DNA of 55,950 bases, taken from NCBI GenBank assembly GCA_035532215.1, contig DATKRK010000313.1, positions 1 through 55,950 of the forward strand, in the 5' to 3' direction. This stretch comes from JAICIG01 sp035532215. Lineage in GTDB: Bacteria; Planctomycetota; Planctomycetia; Pirellulales; JAICIG01. The notes under the pieces are model-generated. The model did not search any database and was not told the DNA's origin. It was given only the letters and a program-made list of their open reading frames with translations. Shown in pieces: positions 1 through 7,848 of this stretch; positions within the stretch are counted from its first letter, which is position 1; each line of letters starts with the position of its first letter. The translations under genes were made by a program, and so were the position numbers.

Positions 1-165
1 AAAAAGCAGGACGATCTCTAAAGCTGGTGGCAAGCGTTGCCGGTGCAAATCCGCTCGCGGTCCTCGTATCTCTTTGCCGGCCGCCTTCTACGCACCGAGG
101 AATAAACAACTCCCCTGTATACAACGACTCGGAACTCCAGCAGTGTCGCGCGTGGGGCTGCGACC
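1..165. other. Non-coding stretch downstream of glycogen phosphorylase
   Basis: Lies downstream of the minus-strand phosphorylase stop. The short plus-strand open frames here have no recognisable domains and run into the antisense of the phosphorylase. I see no hairpin terminator or RNA gene. The window edge may cut off a neighbouring feature. Confidence 0.4.
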
Positions 166-2607
166 CTACGCCAGCGGCACGTGGACCGGGGCCACGTGCC
201 AGATGTCTTGGCAATACTCGCGGATGGCGCGATCGGAGGAGAATTTGCCCATCCGCGCGACGTTGAGAATCGACTTTCGCGTCCAGCTTTCCGAGTCGCG
301 ATAGGCGTGCGCCACGCGGTCCTGGCACTCCAGGTACGAAGCGAAGTCGGCCAGCACGAGAAAGTCGTCGCGCTCGAGCAGCGATTGCACCAGCGGCTCG
401 AAGAGCTGCTTGTCGCCGCGCGAGAAGGCGCCCGAGGCGATCATGTCGATCGTTTCGCGCAGCTCGGCGTTTTGTTCGTAGATTTCGCGCGGCCGGTAGC
501 CGGCCGCCTTGCGGCGCTCGACTTCCCCGGCGGTCAGGCCGAACTCGAAGAAGTTCTGGGCCCCGACCTCTTCGCGAATCTCGATGTTCGCGCCGTCGAT
601 CGTGCCGATGGTCAGCGCGCCGTTGAACGAGAACTTCATGTTGCCCGTGCCCGAAGCCTCCGTGCCGGCCAGCGAAATCTGCTCCGACAAGTCGGCGGCC
701 GGGTAGATCACCTCGGCGCTTTGCACGTTGAAGTTCGGGAAGAACACGACCTTGAGCCGGCCGTGTACGTCGGGGTCGGAATTGATCGTCTCGCCCACCG
801 AGTTGATCAGCTTGATGATCAGCTTGGCCATGAAGTAGCCGGGCGCCGCCTTGCCGCCGAAGATCGAGATCCGCGGCGTGATCTCCAGGTGCGGATTCGC
901 CTTCAGCCGCCGATAGAGACTGATCAGCCGCAGCACGTTCAGGTGCTGGCGCTTGTACTCGTGAATCCGCTTGACGTGGATGTCGAACATCGCGCGCGGA
1001 TCGAGCTTCATGCCGGTCGTCTTTTCCGCCACGCCGGCCAGCCGCGATTTGTTGGCCAGCTTCACCGCCCGCCAGCGGTCGCGGAAGTGCGGATCTTCGG
1101 CGAACTTCTCTAATTCGCGCAGCTCGTTGATATCTTTGAGCCAGCGTTCGCCGATGGCGTCGCTGATCAGCTTGGTCAGCCCCGGGTTCGAGAGCAACAA
1201 GAAGCGGCGCAGCGAGACGCCGTTGGTCTTGTTGGAGAACTTCTCGGGCCACAGCTCGTAAAAGTCCTTGAGCACGGTTTCTTTCAGCAGTTCGCTGTGC
1301 AGCGCGGCGACGCCGTTGACGGCGCGGCTGCCGACGCAAGCCAGGTGCGCCATGCGGACCTGCTTTTCCTCTCCTTCGCCGATCAGCGACATCCGCCGCG
1401 CCTTCTCCGTATCGCCCGGATACTTGGCCGCGACTTCATCCAGGAATCGCCGGTTGATCTCGCAGATGATCTCCAAGTGCCGCGGCAGCACGCGCTCGAA
1501 CAGCGGCCAGGCCCACTTTTCCAGCGCCTCGGGCAGCAGCGTGTGGTTGGTGTAGCCGAAGGCGTTGCTGGTCACGTGCCAGGCCTGCTCCCAATCCATG
1601 CCGTGCTCGTCGACCAACAGCCGCATCAGTTCGGCCACGGCGATGGCCGGGTGCGTGTCGTTGAGCTGGATCGCGTACTTGCGGTGAAAGTTGCTCAGGT
1701 CGTCTTCGCGCTGCTTGTAGATGCGAATCATGTCTTGCAGCGAACAGGAGACGAAAAAATACTGCTGCTCGAGCCGCAACTGCTTGCCGGCGGCCGGCTC
1801 GTCGTTCGGGTAGAGCACCTTGGTGATGTTCTCCGAAACGATCTTCTCGTTCACCGCGCGATAGTAATCGCCCACGTTGAACGCCTGGAAGTCGAACGAC
1901 TCGTGCGCCTCGGCTTTCCACAGCCGCAGCATGTTGACCGTGCCCGCGCCGTAGCCCTGCATCAGCGTATCGCACGGCGTGCCCAGCACCACGCGTTCCG
2001 GCTTCCAGCGCACGCAGTAGCGCCCCGACTCGTCGACGTACGGCTCGATATGCCCGCCGAGCTTCACTTCGAAGCTGATCTCGGGCCGGGTGATCTCCCA
2101 GGGATAGCCCAAGCGGAGCCAGCGATCGCTCTTTTCGACTTGCCAGCCGTCGTGGATCTCCTGGTCGAAGATGCCGAACTCGTAGCGAATTCCATAGCCG
2201 ATCGCCGGAATTTCGAGCGTGGCCAACGAGTCCATGTAGCAGGCGGCCAGCCGGCCCAGGCCGCCGTTGCCCAAGCCCGGTTCTTCTTCCTGCGCCAGCA
2301 AGGCGTCGGGATCCTGACCGAGTTCGTGGGCCGCCTGGCGAGCTTGTTCGAAGATGCCCAGATTGAGCAGGTTCTTGCCCAACTGCGGGCCGATCAGGAA
2401 CTCGGCCGACAGGTAACACACGGTGCGGCTGGCGTGTTCGAAGTAGGTCGAGGCGGTGCGCACCCAGTTGCGCAGGATCTGATCGCGCACCGTGAAGGCG
2501 GCGGCCAGAAAATAATCGTGCTGGGTGGCGATTTCCGGAAACCGCCCCAGCATGCGAAACAGGTTTTCCTGAATGCCCGTGCGCTGTTCGTTGACGGTCT
2601 GGTTCAT
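166..2607 (-). CDS. glgP: Glycogen/starch phosphorylase, long GT35 form
   Basis: Catalyses phosphorolysis of alpha-1,4-glucan to glucose-1-phosphate in the cytoplasm. The product is about 813 residues, typical for the animal/E. coli-type family. The PLP site is visible in GTGNMKFSFNGALTIGT, with Lys near residue 658. The N-terminal half carries the GNGGLGRLAACYMDSLATL signature. I chose the ATG at 2607 (MNQTVNEQ); the open frame extends 16 codons further upstream without family similarity. The gene is monocistronic, with no close partner. A second phosphorylase of the other subtype (13304-15502) and GlgC (20055-21320) point to active glycogen cycling. Confidence 0.95.
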   Translation of the reverse strand: MNQTVNEQRTGIQENLFRMLGRFPEIATQHDYFLAAAFTVRDQILRNWVRTASTYFEHASRTVCYLSAEFLIGPQLGKNLLNLGIFEQARQAAHELGQDPDALLAQEEEPGLGNGGLGRLAACYMDSLATLEIPAIGYGIRYEFGIFDQEIHDGWQVEKSDRWLRLGYPWEITRPEISFEVKLGGHIEPYVDESGRYCVRWKPERVVLGTPCDTLMQGYGAGTVNMLRLWKAEAHESFDFQAFNVGDYYRAVNEKIVSENITKVLYPNDEPAAGKQLRLEQQYFFVSCSLQDMIRIYKQREDDLSNFHRKYAIQLNDTHPAIAVAELMRLLVDEHGMDWEQAWHVTSNAFGYTNHTLLPEALEKWAWPLFERVLPRHLEIICEINRRFLDEVAAKYPGDTEKARRMSLIGEGEEKQVRMAHLACVGSRAVNGVAALHSELLKETVLKDFYELWPEKFSNKTNGVSLRRFLLLSNPGLTKLISDAIGERWLKDINELRELEKFAEDPHFRDRWRAVKLANKSRLAGVAEKTTGMKLDPRAMFDIHVKRIHEYKRQHLNVLRLISLYRRLKANPHLEITPRISIFGGKAAPGYFMAKLIIKLINSVGETINSDPDVHGRLKVVFFPNFNVQSAEVIYPAADLSEQISLAGTEASGTGNMKFSFNGALTIGTIDGANIEIREEVGAQNFFEFGLTAGEVERRKAAGYRPREIYEQNAELRETIDMIASGAFSRGDKQLFEPLVQSLLERDDFLVLADFASYLECQDRVAHAYRDSESWTRKSILNVARMGKFSSDRAIREYCQDIWHVAPVHVPLA

Positions 2608-3143
2608 GCGATTTTCGCGAGTGAGGCTCAAGGACGATGGGCGGAGTTCGGCCACTCCGCGGTAGGGCTCGCCTTTGTGCTCAATTGTAGGCCGGAAAAC
2701 GTAAGGTGGGGGCGCAGCCTGGGCTGCGCAAGATCGTGGTTCCGTAAAGAGATCGTTTGTCCTGTTTTTGTTCGGCCACGACGGGGCGTCTTTCGTTCAA
2801 CGGCTCAAACGCGGAAAACTTTTATGTAGCCCAGGCGTTTACGCCTGGGAATTCGCGGGGCACACACGACCCTCCCCACGATCGGCGTCTCGCGGGCCGC
2901 GAGACGCCGATCGGAATCGGGGGTAAAATCTTCCCAGATCCCAGGCATAAATGCCTGGGCTAAGTAAAAGAGCGCCTGCGGCGGTCATGGCGCGGAACGA
3001 AATCGACGTAGACTTGGCCCCGCATCGGACCCCCACATCGTAAATTTCGCGCAGCCCCACGCGCTTTTCGGCGCGCATTGCTACGCTCTGCCGCGCTTCG
3101 CCGGTTCGGCTTCGATGCGCGCGGGGCGGCGCCCCACCCTACC
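2608..3143. other. Intergenic region with palindromes
   Basis: No convincing gene. It contains an 8-bp-stem palindrome GCGCAGCC/GGCTGCGC at 2712-2729 and the 152-bp composite repeat element annotated at 2819-2970. Short open frames here have arginine-rich, low-information translations. Confidence 0.5.
2819..2970. repeat. Composite three-hairpin repeat element, copy 1
   Basis: The ends are 18-bp inverted repeats (CTTTTATGTAGCCCAGGC and the complement of GCCTGGGCTAAGTAAAAG, two mismatches). Each end also carries its own palindrome, CCCAGGCGTTTACGCCTGGG at the left and CCCAGGCATAAATGCCTGGG at the right. Between them is a third hairpin whose arms read GATCGGCGTCTCGCGG and its complement. A second full copy is at 55751-55915 and a collapsed copy at 23782-23819. 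The architecture suggests a non-autonomous palindromic element (REP/MITE-like); mobility is inferred. Confidence 0.8.
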
Positions 3144-3731
3144 CTAGGCGCAGCAGCCGAGCGGTTCGAGAAAACGGCTGTTGGGCGCCGAGGCGGCCAG
3201 CAATTCGACGATCGCCCAATCGTTCGCCGCGCTTCGCCGGTCGTCGGCCGGACGAACTTTAGCAGAAAGCTCGCCGACAGGCGGAAATTCCGCGGCCCCG
3301 GTACGATCGTCTGCAATATAAACCGGCTGCCGCAGCAAGGCGGCCGGCGAGCGCTCGTTCTCCCAAGCCGTGATCGGCGGCGCCAGGCCGGCGATCAGAA
3401 AGTGAACGGCGAATAAGGGAGTCGGAACGTCGCGCCGCTCCAGCGGTTCGGCGCGCAGCCGATAACCGCCGATTCGCGGCGAGCAAGCGCGTCGGCCGCG
3501 CTGCGGCGCTCGCTCGGCCGACTCGCGCCAGCGCAACAGCGTTTCGATTTCGTCCGCGTTCAACGCTTCGCGCGGCGCCTCGTCGAAAGCCCGCTCGGCG
3601 GCCTGCAAGCTCTCCCAAGGAATGTCTCGGGCCAGCAAGTCGAATGCGAGCACCGCGTCGGCCGCCAAGCCGCTGGCATCGTGGTCCGAATCGAAGTTGC
3701 CGTAACGAACGCGAAGTTCCATCGATGTCAT
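3144..3731 (-). CDS. Hypothetical protein coupled to ECF-like sigma factor
   Basis: A 195-residue product that I do not recognise. The ATG at 3731 overlaps the TGA of the upstream sigma-factor gene (ATGA), implying translational coupling, so I prefer it over the longer open frame, which runs through the sigma gene. The N-terminal third (MELRVRYGNFDSD, then a helix with LAADAVLAFDLLARDIPW) is acidic and looks folded. I see no membrane segment or signal peptide, unlike a classical transmembrane anti-sigma factor. Its position suggests a regulator or effector of the sigma factor, but this is inference. Confidence 0.6.
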   Translation of the reverse strand: MTSMELRVRYGNFDSDHDASGLAADAVLAFDLLARDIPWESLQAAERAFDEAPREALNADEIETLLRWRESAERAPQRGRRACSPRIGGYRLRAEPLERRDVPTPLFAVHFLIAGLAPPITAWENERSPAALLRQPVYIADDRTGAAEFPPVGELSAKVRPADDRRSAANDWAIVELLAASAPNSRFLEPLGCCA

Positions 3732-4336
3732 CCCGTACTGCGATAGTGTGACTTCAATTGCGGCGAACGGAGCAGCTTCCTGCGCGCCCGAGCGCGAGCG
3801 GCGTAAATCGAATGTTCGCTTGTGTTCAGCCGGCGGGCCAGCCGATCGGCTCGGGCCTGTTTGCCGGCGTCGATATCGGCTTCGATCACCGCCCGCTCCA
3901 ACTCCGAGAGTTGGCTCAGGGCCTGATCGACGGCCGCATGGAATTCGAGCCGGAGCAAATGGTCGCTCGGCGACGAGCGATCGTCGCGGCAGTGGCCCCC
4001 TTCGAGCGGGACGGTTTTCGTGCGCCGCAGGCGTTCGGCTCTCAGCAGATCGCACAGCCTTCGCCCGGCGATGAACAAAAACCAGCCGCCCAGGCTGCAT
4101 CCCTTGGCCGCATCGTAAGCCTGAAACACGTTGCGCGCGGCATCGTGAATCGCTTCGAGCAAGGCGTGCTCGTCTCGCACCGAAGGATAGCGCTTGCGCA
4201 GCGCCGCCCGCACCCGGCCGCCGTGGACCTCCAGCAGCCGCCGCATGCCTTCGTTCCGCTGGCCGGCCGCCCAGAGACCGAGAATCAGCCGGTCTTCGCT
4301 GGCGGCATCGAGTTCTACGGGGCTCGCGGCGGTCAT
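3728..4336 (-). CDS. ECF-like RNA polymerase sigma factor
   Basis: A 202-residue sigma-70-family protein. Region 2 spans roughly residues 25-100, including FQAYDAAKGCSLGGWFLFIAG and a basic LLRAERLRR segment. Region 4 lies near the C-terminus (ALSQLSELERAVIEADIDAG, then an HTH with TSEHSIYAARARARRKLL). The ATG at 4336 was chosen over the GTG at 4372, which would add twelve unconserved residues. No clear Shine-Dalgarno sequence precedes either start. The first gene of a two-gene unit, it overlaps the hypothetical at 3144-3731 by four bases. Its promoter targets cannot be read from this window. Confidence 0.8.
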   Translation of the reverse strand: MTAASPVELDAASEDRLILGLWAAGQRNEGMRRLLEVHGGRVRAALRKRYPSVRDEHALLEAIHDAARNVFQAYDAAKGCSLGGWFLFIAGRRLCDLLRAERLRRTKTVPLEGGHCRDDRSSPSDHLLRLEFHAAVDQALSQLSELERAVIEADIDAGKQARADRLARRLNTSEHSIYAARARARRKLLRSPQLKSHYRSTG

Positions 4337-4776
4337 AACCGTTGGCACAAAAGGAAAACAGCCCGGCCGCACATCGCCGGCCTGATGCTTAATTCGAGCA
4401 TGATCGGCAAAATTTGACTACTGATCCTCAAGAAAAATTCTCCGGGAGCCAGTTTGTCGACACAATCTCTTACGCGCAAGCGACTTGCGACAAATTGCGA
4501 TTCGCAAGGTGGGGATCTCACCACGGAGACACGGAGGGCACGGAGCGGAAAGGGAAACACTTTTGCAGGTTTTCCTTTGCAAAACCGTTGCCGCCAGACC
4601 TCTTATATCGTCTGAGTTCTCCGTGCTCTCCGTGTCTCCGTGGTGAACTTTCCCCGCTTTTCCTTGGCTGAGCGTATTCAAGCCCCTGCGGCGGCAGCCC
4701 GATTTCGCTACAACTGGCGGTCTCTTTCAATACGAAGTTTTCCCGACCACGGCCCACCCATTCGCAGGCGATTTTT
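4337..4776. other. Intergenic region holding an inverted-repeat element
   Basis: No gene seen. It is the divergent space between the sigma-factor gene and the uronate isomerase-like gene, so it should hold both promoters, but I could not assign -35/-10 boxes with confidence. The middle is occupied by the 127-bp inverted-repeat element at 4519-4645. Confidence 0.5.
4519..4645. repeat. 127-bp element with 27-bp inverted ends (cacggag family)
   Basis: The left end begins CACCACGGAGACACGGAG. The right end, CTCCGTGTCTCCGTGGTG, closes it as an inverted repeat with about one mismatch over 27 bp. The interior is unrelated and non-coding. Similar size and architecture are shared by the elements at 22022-22138 and 28034-28162, though the sequences differ. 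Confidence 0.8.
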
Positions 4777-6066
4777 ATGTCCCAGGCTTTGCGCACCCGG
4801 CTGTTCGAGGAACTCGACGCGCTCGCGCTCGTCGATCCTCATTCGCACATCAACCCGCACGCCCCGGCCTCGCACACGCTGGCCGACATCCTGGGCTACC
4901 ACTATTACACCGAGTTGGCCCACTCGGCCGGCTTGCCGAAGGACCGCATCGAAGCGGCCGGGCTCGACCCCAAAGAAAAAGTCGGCCGGCTGGTCGAAGC
5001 CCTGGGCCCGCTGGATAACACGATCCAGTACAGTTGGCTGATCGAGATGCTCGAAGTCTTTTTCGACTTCGAAGGGCTGTTCCTCACGCCCGGCAATTGG
5101 GAGGCGGTCTACGACGCCTCGGCGGCCCGCATGCAGCAGCCCGGCTGGGCCGCCGAAGTGCTGCGCAAGAGCAAGCTCGAAGCCGTGTTTCTGACCAACG
5201 ATTTCGACGATCCGCTGGAAGGCTTCGATACGAAGCTGTACGTGCCGTGCCTGCGCACCGACGATCTGGTGTTCCACCTGGCCAAGCCCGAGGTTCGCCA
5301 GCGACTGGAAAAAGCGTCGGGCATCTCGATCGGCAACACCGTCAACTTGCGGCAGGCGATCGGCCAGTTGTTCGAGCATTTCACTTCGCACGGGGCCAAG
5401 GCCTGCGCGATTTCGCTGCCGCCCGATTTCGCGCCCGAGCGCGTCGAACCGGCGGCGGCCGAGACCGCGCTCGAGGCGGTGTTTTCCGCCGGACTTTCGG
5501 CCTCAGCCGAGCGGCGCCGCGAGTTGTCGAACTTCGTGTTCTGGACGCTGGCCGAGTTTTGCGCCGAACACCGCTTGCCGTTCGACTTGATGATCGGCGT
5601 CAACCGGGCCGTCTACGCCGCCGGCGTTTACCAAGGGCAAGATCTCTACGACAGTCGCGTTTCGCTCGTTCAATACCGCGAGCTGTTCAACGCCTTCCCG
5701 CAGGTGACGTTCCCGATCTCGGTGCTGGCCAGCGTGACGAACCAGGAGCTGACCAGCTACAGTTGGATTTTTCCGAACGTCGCGACCAACGGCCACTGGT
5801 GGTATTCGAACACGCCGGCGTACATCGAGCACGACGCCTCGGCCCGGCTCGAAGCCGTGCCGCGGACCAAGCAGATCGGCTATTACAGCGACATGTACAA
5901 GCTCGAATTCGGCCTGCCGAAGTTCGCCATGTACAAACGCATCTTGGCCAAGATCTTGGCCGAGCGTTGCGTGATCGATCGCGGCTGGACCGAAGAGCGG
6001 GCCCTCGACTTCGGCCGGCAAGTGTTGCGCGGCAACGTCGAGCGGATCTTCGGGATGGAGAAGTAA
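4777..6066 (+). CDS. Uronate isomerase-family (UxaC-like) protein
   Basis: A 429-residue amidohydrolase-superfamily protein resembling uronate isomerase (interconversion of glucuronate/fructuronate or galacturonate/tagaturonate). The metal-binding HxH is in LVDPHSHINPH near the N-terminus. The C-terminal half has the family pattern GHWWYSNTPAYIEHD followed by FAMYKRILAKILAERCV and GNVERIF. It is shorter than typical UxaC (about 470 residues), so the substrate may differ. The ATG at 4777 is the first start in frame after a clear non-coding region. It stands alone, with no other hexuronate pathway gene in the window. Confidence 0.75.
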   Translation: MSQALRTRLFEELDALALVDPHSHINPHAPASHTLADILGYHYYTELAHSAGLPKDRIEAAGLDPKEKVGRLVEALGPLDNTIQYSWLIEMLEVFFDFEGLFLTPGNWEAVYDASAARMQQPGWAAEVLRKSKLEAVFLTNDFDDPLEGFDTKLYVPCLRTDDLVFHLAKPEVRQRLEKASGISIGNTVNLRQAIGQLFEHFTSHGAKACAISLPPDFAPERVEPAAAETALEAVFSAGLSASAERRRELSNFVFWTLAEFCAEHRLPFDLMIGVNRAVYAAGVYQGQDLYDSRVSLVQYRELFNAFPQVTFPISVLASVTNQELTSYSWIFPNVATNGHWWYSNTPAYIEHDASARLEAVPRTKQIGYYSDMYKLEFGLPKFAMYKRILAKILAERCVIDRGWTEERALDFGRQVLRGNVERIFGMEK

Positions 6067-6068
6067 TC

Positions 6069-6290
6069 TGGCGAGCGGGGGGCGTCAGCCCCCTGGTTGA
6101 GACGCGGTGAGAGTCGCCGGCGCGCTCTACGCTAGAAATTCTTTTGGAGCGCGTTTCCAATAAACACGATTGATGGAAACGGCGCCGGAGTCCCGCGCTA
6201 CGAGAATAAACTCCGACGCGCTACCGGTGTCCTAACTGGCGTTTGCGTTGCGCGCACTTCAACCAGGGGGCTGACGCCCCCCGCTCGCCA
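6069..6290. repeat. MITE-like element with perfect 32-bp terminal inverted repeats
   Basis: Positions 6069-6100 and 6259-6290 are exact reverse complements over 32 bp (left end starts TGGCGAGCGGGGGGCGTCAG). The 158-bp interior has no usable ORF. It begins three bases after the uronate isomerase-like stop and ends 42 bases before thyX. I see no target-site duplication. The ends belong to the same family (GGCGAGCCGGAGGCGTCAG) as the elements at 10928, 11874-12050 and 19876-19962. Confidence 0.85.
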
Positions 6291-6332
6291 AGCGGTATAC
6301 TGCCGGTTTTCCCTGCCGCCCGAAACGCCGCC

Positions 6333-7268
6333 ATGCCAACCAACGCCGAACAAGTCGAACAACTTCGCTGGAAGAAACTGCCGGTCCTCGACGATGGCTT
6401 CGTGTGCCTCGTCGATGTGATGGGCGACGACCAGGCCGTCGTGCAGGCGGCCCGCGTGAGCTATGGCGAAGGCACGCGAAAAGTCTCCGACGATCGCGGG
6501 CTGATCCGCTACTTGCTGCGGCGCCGGCATACGACGCCGTTCGAGATGGTCGAGCTGAAATTCCTGGTCCGCGTACCGATGGATACCTGGCGGCAGTGGA
6601 TTCGCCACCGCACGGCGAACGTGAACGAATACAGCACGCGGTATTCGCTGGCCATCGACGCCGCGCAGCGCACCCCGGCGAACGAGTGGCGAACGCAAGC
6701 CGAGACGAACCGCCAAGGCAGCGGCGGCTGGCTGCCGGCCGACCTGGGCGCCGATCTTTCGGCCGAAGAGGCCGAACTGCTCGATAAGGCGCGGCAGGTC
6801 TACGAACGGCGGATCGAACGGGGCGTCGCCCGCGAGCAAGCCCGCAAAGATTTGCCCCTCTCGACCTACACCGAAGCCTATTGGAAGATCGACCTGCACA
6901 ACCTGCTGCACTTTCTCGCGCTGCGGATGGACAGCCACGCGCAGTGGGAGATTCGGCAGTACGCCACGACGATGGGCGACGCGATCGTGGCGCCCTTGTT
7001 TCCGCTGGTCTGGGAGGCGTTCGTCGATTATCGCATCGACGGGATGTTTCTGACGCGGCTCGATCGCGAGCTCATCGTGCGGCTGCTGGAGCGAGCAACC
7101 GCCGCCGGCCGCGCCCGGGCCACGCTCGAAGATTTTCTCGCCGTGCAGCCCGCCGACTGGGCCGCGATGAAACGCTCGCGCGAGCGCGACGAATGCCGCG
7201 ACAAGCTGATCCGACTGGGCATTCTCGAAGCGCAGCCGGCCGAGGCGAACAACGAAACATCGAACTGA
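6333..7268 (+). CDS. thyX: FAD-dependent thymidylate synthase ThyX
   Basis: Makes dTMP from dUMP using FAD, NADPH and methylene-tetrahydrofolate. The ThyX signature RHR-x7-S is present as RHRTANVNEYS, followed by TRYS. The 311-residue product is longer than the smallest ThyX proteins, with an insert after the signature (QAETNRQGSGGWLPADLG) and a C-terminal extension. The ATG at 6333 (MPTNAEQ) is preferred; the frame opens upstream into the repeat element and would otherwise add repeat-encoded residues. The small protein at 7285 follows 16 bases later and may be cotranscribed. Confidence 0.95.
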   Translation: MPTNAEQVEQLRWKKLPVLDDGFVCLVDVMGDDQAVVQAARVSYGEGTRKVSDDRGLIRYLLRRRHTTPFEMVELKFLVRVPMDTWRQWIRHRTANVNEYSTRYSLAIDAAQRTPANEWRTQAETNRQGSGGWLPADLGADLSAEEAELLDKARQVYERRIERGVAREQARKDLPLSTYTEAYWKIDLHNLLHFLALRMDSHAQWEIRQYATTMGDAIVAPLFPLVWEAFVDYRIDGMFLTRLDRELIVRLLERATAAGRARATLEDFLAVQPADWAAMKRSRERDECRDKLIRLGILEAQPAEANNETSN

Positions 7269-7284
7269 CAAGGAATCGATTGCC

Positions 7285-7689
7285 ATGACGAAACCGACGA
7301 ACGAGGCCGCCACGCGCGAACTACTGGCCTTGAACCAGCGGCTGCTGGAAAGCATTCAAGCCGGCGACTGGAAAACCTACGCAGATCTCTGCGACCCGTC
7401 GCTTTCCGCCTTCGAGCCCGAAGGCCGCGGGCAGTTGATCGAAGGGATGCCGTTTCATCGCTATTATTTCGACCTGGGCGGCGGCTCGGGCCCGAAGCAA
7501 GTCACGATGGCTTCGCCGCACGTGCGAATGCTTGGCGACGACGCGGCCGTGATCAGCTACGCGCGGCTGGTGCAGAAGCTCGACGCTCAAGGCTCGCCCG
7601 TGACCACCGTCACCGAAGAGACCCGCGTCTGGCAGCGTCGAGACGGACGCTGGCAGCACGTACACTTTCATCGCTCCGTGCCGTCATAA
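7285..7689 (+). CDS. SnoaL/CaMKII-association-domain-like protein
   Basis: A 134-residue NTF2-fold protein resembling the calcium/calmodulin-dependent kinase II association-domain family. It has an N-terminal helix (LLALNQRLLESIQAGDWKTY), the LCDPSLSAFEPEGRGQLIEG segment, and the C-terminal strands ETRVWQRRDGRWQHVHFHRS. Bacterial members often oligomerise and some bind ligands; the function here is unknown. A Shine-Dalgarno-like AAGGA lies about ten bases before the ATG. It follows thyX by 16 bases. A GC-rich hairpin at 7693-7719 begins just after the stop. Confidence 0.75.
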   Translation: MTKPTNEAATRELLALNQRLLESIQAGDWKTYADLCDPSLSAFEPEGRGQLIEGMPFHRYYFDLGGGSGPKQVTMASPHVRMLGDDAAVISYARLVQKLDAQGSPVTTVTEETRVWQRRDGRWQHVHFHRSVPS

Positions 7690-7692
7690 GCT

Positions 7693-7719
7693 GCTCCCTC
7701 TCCCTTTGGGAGAGGGAGC
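7693..7719. repeat. Perfect 12-bp-stem hairpin, possible terminator
   Basis: GCTCCCTCTCCC and its exact complement are separated by a TTT loop, just after the stop at 7689. No U-tract follows, so intrinsic termination is doubtful. The stem resembles the hairpins at 13265-13283 and 52974-52992, which makes it a dispersed repeat that may also act as a 3'-end structure. Confidence 0.6.
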
Positions 7720-7848
7720 GACGAGCTTGCGCTCGTGGGAACGAAAATCCCGGCCACATGCGGGTCGGCCGCCTGCACGGCGGATTGAACCGGCCGCCAG
7801 CCGAGCCTAGGATGGAAACGAAAGGTTCCGCCTCCCCTTTCGCTGGGG

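Noticed and set aside
1297..2829. A 510-codon open frame on the plus strand opposite glycogen phosphorylase
   Set aside because: It is an antisense shadow produced by high third-position G+C. The translation is rich in Arg, His, Val and Gln with no domain, while the minus strand encodes a complete known enzyme.
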